Assembly (NCBI GenBank): GCA_016196905.1
Contig: JACPWV010000024.1
Location: forward strand, 1-8,442
Direction of reading: 5' to 3'
DNA length: 8,442 nucleotides
Source of the DNA: Chloroflexota bacterium
GTDB lineage: Bacteria; Chloroflexota; Anaerolineae; UBA7937; JACPPX01
Below the pieces are notes generated by a model. The model saw only the letters and a program-made list of their open reading frames with translations. It did no database searches and had not been told where the DNA came from. The translations under genes and the position numbers were made by a program. Numbering within the stretch: position 1 is the first letter of the stretch; each line of letters opens with the position of its first letter. Shown piece after piece: positions 5,387 through 8,442 of this stretch.

Positions 5387-8032
5387 TCAGCGGCGGTCAG
5401 CAGATCCGGCTTCGCGATACAAGCGAACCGCCGCCATAGCCAAGCCCACATAGAGCCAAAAGATGGAAACCGAGTGGGGAAAATCAAGGTTGAAGAAATA
5501 GTGGTCGAAAAGGCCGGCCACCAGCGCGCCAAAGATGGCCCCACCCAGTCCCAAAAGGTAGGCCTCTCCCTCGCCAGCGCGCGGCATCTCCCGCAACGCG
5601 TTCCACAGGTGCGCGAGAAAAATGGCCATGCTCAATAGGAAGACGCCCAGCCCGATCAGCCCCATGTTCTCGGCCATCAGCAGGTAGACGCTGGAGACGC
5701 CCACATAGAGGTCGATGGTGGGCGCTTCTTGGAAACCCACCCCGAACCAGGGGTAGCGCGAGATCAACTCCAGGGCATCGCGGTACTCCCCGAAGCGCAT
5801 CTGGGTGGCCAGGTCCTGGCCGCGCAGCCCTTGGATAAAGTGAACCACATAGGTTTGACTGAGGGGCACCGCCAGGATCAACATGGCGCCCAGCGCCAGA
5901 AGCGCCAGCAAACGCCGATAGCGCAACACGCCTTGGAGAATCAGCGCAGCCGCCAAGCCCACCAACGCCCCGCGAGAGAAGGTCAAGAACAGGCATAGCC
6001 ATAGGGTGGCCAGCATGACTCCCACCAGCGGGCGGGGCAGGAGCGGTCGGCGGGCGAAGAGTTGGGGGGCGGTCAAGGCACCCACCAGCACCAGCAGCCC
6101 GCCCAGGACGTTGGGGTCGATGGAGGTGGAGATGGCCCGCAGCGGCCGCGTGGGGTCGTCCTCGATGAAACGCAGCAGCCCTAAGCCGGCTGGGTAGTGA
6201 AACACGCGCAGCAGCGAAAGGAGGCTCACGCTCGTCTTCTGGGGCAAGAAATAGAGCACCGCCCCCAGCAGGGCGGATAAAGTGCCGGCTAAGATCAGCG
6301 CGGTGACGGTGCGCCGCAGCGTCTCCCTCTCCACCACGGTGTTGACCACCACGTAGAACAGGGAGATGGCCAGCAACACTTCCACAAAGTGGCGCAGCGT
6401 GTCACGGGTGAGGGGGGCGTAAGCGATGCCGGCGATGAAGGAGGCGCAGGCCAGCAGCAGGAAGCTGAGCACAGGTAGATCCAAAGGCGTAGCCACCCAC
6501 TGCTCCTGGCGGTGGGTCATCACCCGAGCGAGCCATACGCCGAAAAGGCCCAACAGCGCGGCGTCTAGAAAAGTGGGGAAGAAGCCCAGGTAGAGGGGGA
6601 TCGCCCCAAAGGGCAGCAAGGTGGCGACCCCCATGACCGCCCACAAGCTCACCTGGGTGCTGCGCAGCACCGCCAGCCCGGCCAGCAGGCCCAGGGCGGC
6701 CGCTAGCACAAGAGGGGGCTTCAAGAAGGCCAAGGCCAGGCCCAAAAGCAGGCTCACTCCTATGACGAGCCCGATCTTCCCAAGTTCGGTGAATTGGCCT
6801 TCTCTCAGGAACGACCTTTGGACACGCTGAGGGAGTTGCAGTCTGCCTGGCCGGGAAGTATGCCAACCACTTGTTTGATCAAGTTCTTTCGCCACTCCCA
6901 CCATCAAGGTCTCCGCAACAAGGCGCGCTCCCTCCCCCAGGCGGCGACGAGCGCCCTCGTCCCGCAAAAGCTCCCGGATGCGGGAGGTGAGCGCCTCCAG
7001 GTCCTGGCGAGGGACCAGGGCGATGTTCTCTGCATCGATCAATTCGGGAGTCTGGACCAGGGGTTGGGTCGAGACGATGGGCAGCCCGTGAGCCAGGGCG
7101 GCTATCAGACTCCCGCGCCGCAGGGAGGCCCCATCGCGATACGGGAGCACGCACAGATCGGCTGCCATCAGGTGCGCCGAGACCTGGGCCGCCTCGACAA
7201 AACCCGTCCACAGCACGGCACCCTCCAAGCCCGATTGCCGAATCAGGTCGTGCACCTTTTGGGCATAGACGCTGTTGGTGGGGTCGGAGGCGCCCAGCAT
7301 CCCCCCCACCATCACCAATTTGACTCTTTCCCCCCCGGCGCGCAGGCGGGCCACCGCCCGCGCCAGGAGCTGGCCGCCCTTGCTGGCATTTAAGAAACCG
7401 AAGTAAGCCAGGAGGCTCTCGTCGGGGGCAACTCCCCAGCGCCGCCGCCACTCGTCGCGTCGGTAATCGGGGGGCGGCGCGGGCGGGATGTTGCTGCCGA
7501 TGGGAATCCGATAAATCGGCCGCTCTGGGCGGTATCCCCGAGCCCCCTGTTCGTCCTCGCGGTTGGTCACGATCAGCATGTCGCTGTGGCGCATGAGCAT
7601 GCGGGTGGCCCAGCGGCGAAGTGGCGCGGCCTTGGGAAAAAGATAGGGCAGGCGCACATCGTGAAAGGTCACCACCCATCTCGAACTCGCTTCCCGGCGC
7701 ACTCGCCGCCACCACCAGGGGAATAGATCGATGGCCGGGTGCAGGCCATAAGCGGCGGTTTGGTATTGGAGGTGCACGATGCGAGGATGCCTGCGCCCGA
7801 GCTCGCGCCCCAGGATCCGCCAGCAAGAGAAATCCCAGCGCTCCACACCAGGGTGCACCAGCGGCTCGCCCGCCTCACCCCACTGAACGGGTCCGGCCTT
7901 GGCGGAGGTGATCACCTCCACTCGCCAACCCCGCTGGATCAAGGCCCGGGCTAGCTGGCGGGTGTAATCGCCCAGGCCGCCCTGCAAGGGTGGATACTCA
8001 CCGGCGATCATGCACACCACGGACTCGCCCAA
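5387..8032 (-). CDS. Fusion of GT4-type glycosyltransferase and O-antigen ligase/polymerase-like membrane protein
   Basis: The 881-residue frame joins two proteins that are usually separate. Residues 1 to about 385 form a GT-B glycosyltransferase of the GT4 type: the N-terminal loop GGLGDYTRQLARAL (18-31), the hinge strand IPIGSN (176-181), YFGFLNASKGG (210-220) and DLCVLPYRDGASLRRGSL (292-309). Both glutamates of the usual E-x7-E motif are replaced (Ser303, Ala311), a pattern I associate with one GT4 subgroup. Residues 384-417 are a hydrophilic linker. Residues 418-870 hold about 12-14 membrane segments with Wzy/WaaL signatures: DPNVLGG (639-645), TFSRGALVGL (684-693), RYPWFGVGF (759-767) and YLLMAENMGLIGLGVFL (783-799). 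It probably adds a sugar and then polymerises or transfers a surface glycan at the membrane. The start is TTG 8032, three bases after the upstream gene's stop. GTG 8020 or 8017 are alternatives; ATG 8011 would cut the first beta strand. Confidence 0.85.
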   Translation of the reverse strand: MGESVVCMIAGEYPPLQGGLGDYTRQLARALIQRGWRVEVITSAKAGPVQWGEAGEPLVHPGVERWDFSCWRILGRELGRRHPRIVHLQYQTAAYGLHPAIDLFPWWWRRVRREASSRWVVTFHDVRLPYLFPKAAPLRRWATRMLMRHSDMLIVTNREDEQGARGYRPERPIYRIPIGSNIPPAPPPDYRRDEWRRRWGVAPDESLLAYFGFLNASKGGQLLARAVARLRAGGERVKLVMVGGMLGASDPTNSVYAQKVHDLIRQSGLEGAVLWTGFVEAAQVSAHLMAADLCVLPYRDGASLRRGSLIAALAHGLPIVSTQPLVQTPELIDAENIALVPRQDLEALTSRIRELLRDEGARRRLGEGARLVAETLMVGVAKELDQTSGWHTSRPGRLQLPQRVQRSFLREGQFTELGKIGLVIGVSLLLGLALAFLKPPLVLAAALGLLAGLAVLRSTQVSLWAVMGVATLLPFGAIPLYLGFFPTFLDAALLGLFGVWLARVMTHRQEQWVATPLDLPVLSFLLLACASFIAGIAYAPLTRDTLRHFVEVLLAISLFYVVVNTVVERETLRRTVTALILAGTLSALLGAVLYFLPQKTSVSLLSLLRVFHYPAGLGLLRFIEDDPTRPLRAISTSIDPNVLGGLLVLVGALTAPQLFARRPLLPRPLVGVMLATLWLCLFLTFSRGALVGLAAALILQGVLRYRRLLALLALGAMLILAVPLSQTYVVHFIQGLRGQDLATQMRFGEYRDALELISRYPWFGVGFQEAPTIDLYVGVSSVYLLMAENMGLIGLGVFLLSMAIFLAHLWNALREMPRAGEGEAYLLGLGGAIFGALVAGLFDHYFFNLDFPHSVSIFWLYVGLAMAAVRLYREAGSADRR
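6902..6914 (-). promoter_or_regulatory. Possible internal ribosome-binding site and start for the membrane domain
   Basis: Within the fusion gene, GGAG (6914-6911) stands six bases before an in-frame ATG (6904-6902, Met377), at the end of the glycosyltransferase domain. Initiation here would give a separate 505-residue polymerase-like protein with a 40-residue hydrophilic lead before the first membrane segment. That is a normal length for the family. Whether it is used cannot be told from sequence. Confidence 0.35.
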
Positions 8033-8035
8033 AGC

Positions 8036-8442
8036 TCACTTCAAACCCGAACGCAGCACCGACCAGTAAGCAGCCACCCGCTGCTGGCGAAGGGCCCGTT
8101 TATGGCCGAGTATCCCTTTGAGGCCCTCCACCAGTAGCTGATACCCGTAGTTGAGGAGCAGGTACCAACGCAATAGCCCCGCTCGCCAGCGGCCATGGTG
8201 TTTGCGAAAAAAACGCAGCTTGCTGCGCTGAAAATGGATATGGCGCAGGGGCAGTACCTGCTCGCTGCTCTTCCCCTCGTGGTGAACCACGCGAGCTCGC
8301 GGGTAATAGACGATCTGCCAGCCGTGGCCTTTGGCCCGGTAGCACCAATCCAGCTCCTCGGAGTACATAAAGAACCCCTCGTCCAGGGGCCCCACCTCCT
8401 CCCAGGCTGAACGCCGAATCGTAAGGCAGGCCCCGACTAACC
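8036..8442 (-). CDS. GT2 family glycosyltransferase, C-terminal part, cut by window edge
   Basis: The frame is open to the right edge and ends at TGA 8038-8036; 134 residues are visible (codons from 8440). The first residues read LVGACLTIRRSAWEEVGPLD, followed by EGFFMYSEELDWCYRAKGHGW. This is the characteristic acceptor-side block of GT2 rhamnosyl- or galactofuranosyl-type transferases, with the acidic EELDW holding the presumed catalytic-base region. YYPRARVVHHEGKSS then matches the family's following strand and histidine. The last 60 residues are basic and helical (KLRFFRKHHGRWRAG, then LLRWYLLLNYGYQLL), probably a membrane-associating tail typical of these enzymes. The DXD donor site lies outside the window, so the sugar cannot be inferred. 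A GTG at 8395 could be mistaken for a start, but the conserved block upstream of it shows that the gene begins beyond the window. Three bases separate it from the fusion gene, indicating one operon. Confidence 0.93.
   Translation of the reverse strand, partial: LVGACLTIRRSAWEEVGPLDEGFFMYSEELDWCYRAKGHGWQIVYYPRARVVHHEGKSSEQVLPLRHIHFQRSKLRFFRKHHGRWRAGLLRWYLLLNYGYQLLVEGLKGILGHKRALRQQRVAAYWSVLRSGLK

Noticed and set aside
5381..5397. Tandem GGTCAGC pair at the end of the fusion gene
   Set aside because: Two 7-mers around the stop codon, one within coding sequence; too short and few to call a repeat element or attachment site.
6402..7826. Alternative minus-strand frames inside the fusion gene (6402-6866 and 6879-7826)
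   Set aside because: Their products are low-complexity Arg/Gly/Pro-rich; the 881-residue frame carries all recognisable glycosyltransferase and Wzy motifs. The stop at 6879 is noted only as relevant to the frameshift alternative.
8036..8395. Treating the GTG at 8395 as the start of a 119-residue gene
   Set aside because: The upstream in-frame residues ACLTIRRSAWEEV are conserved GT2 sequence, so the gene simply runs off the window.

Overview
The window is a GC-rich bacterial chromosome segment. It carries seven protein genes, short intergenic gaps (none over about 140 bases) and no RNA genes, CRISPR arrays or insertion sequences that I can see. The gene repertoire suggests a member of the Chloroflexota (Anaerolineae-like): a lone FabH whose N-terminus reads YAHIVGWGKYIPEK, a small five-cysteine protein, and a long-period TPR protein. 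That taxonomic guess comes from remembered sequence style, not a search, and is only moderately secure.

Layout, left to right. (1) 1-2375, minus strand: a histidine-utilisation operon. hutH (complete) is followed 33 bases later by hutU (cut by the window edge after 258 residues). Histidine goes to urocanate (HutH) and then to imidazolone propionate (HutU); later pathway genes presumably lie beyond position 1. hutH has an extended -10 promoter (TGGTATAAT) so close to its ATG that the transcript may be nearly leaderless. (2) 2387-2893, minus strand: a self-contained one-gene unit. A textbook promoter (TTGACA, 17 bases, TAGAAT) drives a 116-residue cysteine-rich protein of unknown function, which ends at a rho-independent terminator. 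(3) 2927-3979, minus strand: a 350-residue protein made almost entirely of TPR repeats. (4) 4108-5262, plus strand, divergent from the TPR gene: FabH (beta-ketoacyl-ACP synthase III) with a complete active site and an unusual 50-residue Arg/Trp-rich C-terminal tail, ended by a GC-rich terminator. (5) 5387-8442, minus strand, convergent with fabH: a surface-polysaccharide operon. It holds the C-terminal part of a GT2 glycosyltransferase and, three bases later, an 881-residue protein joining a GT4-type glycosyltransferase to a multi-pass O-antigen ligase/polymerase-like membrane domain.

The most notable items are the glycosyltransferase-polymerase fusion (with an internal start site that could make it two proteins), the heptad-patterned cationic tail on FabH, and the cysteine-rich gene with its own strong promoter and three copies of a 7-base motif nearby. 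I see no convincing defence system, mobile element or wholly new multigene system.
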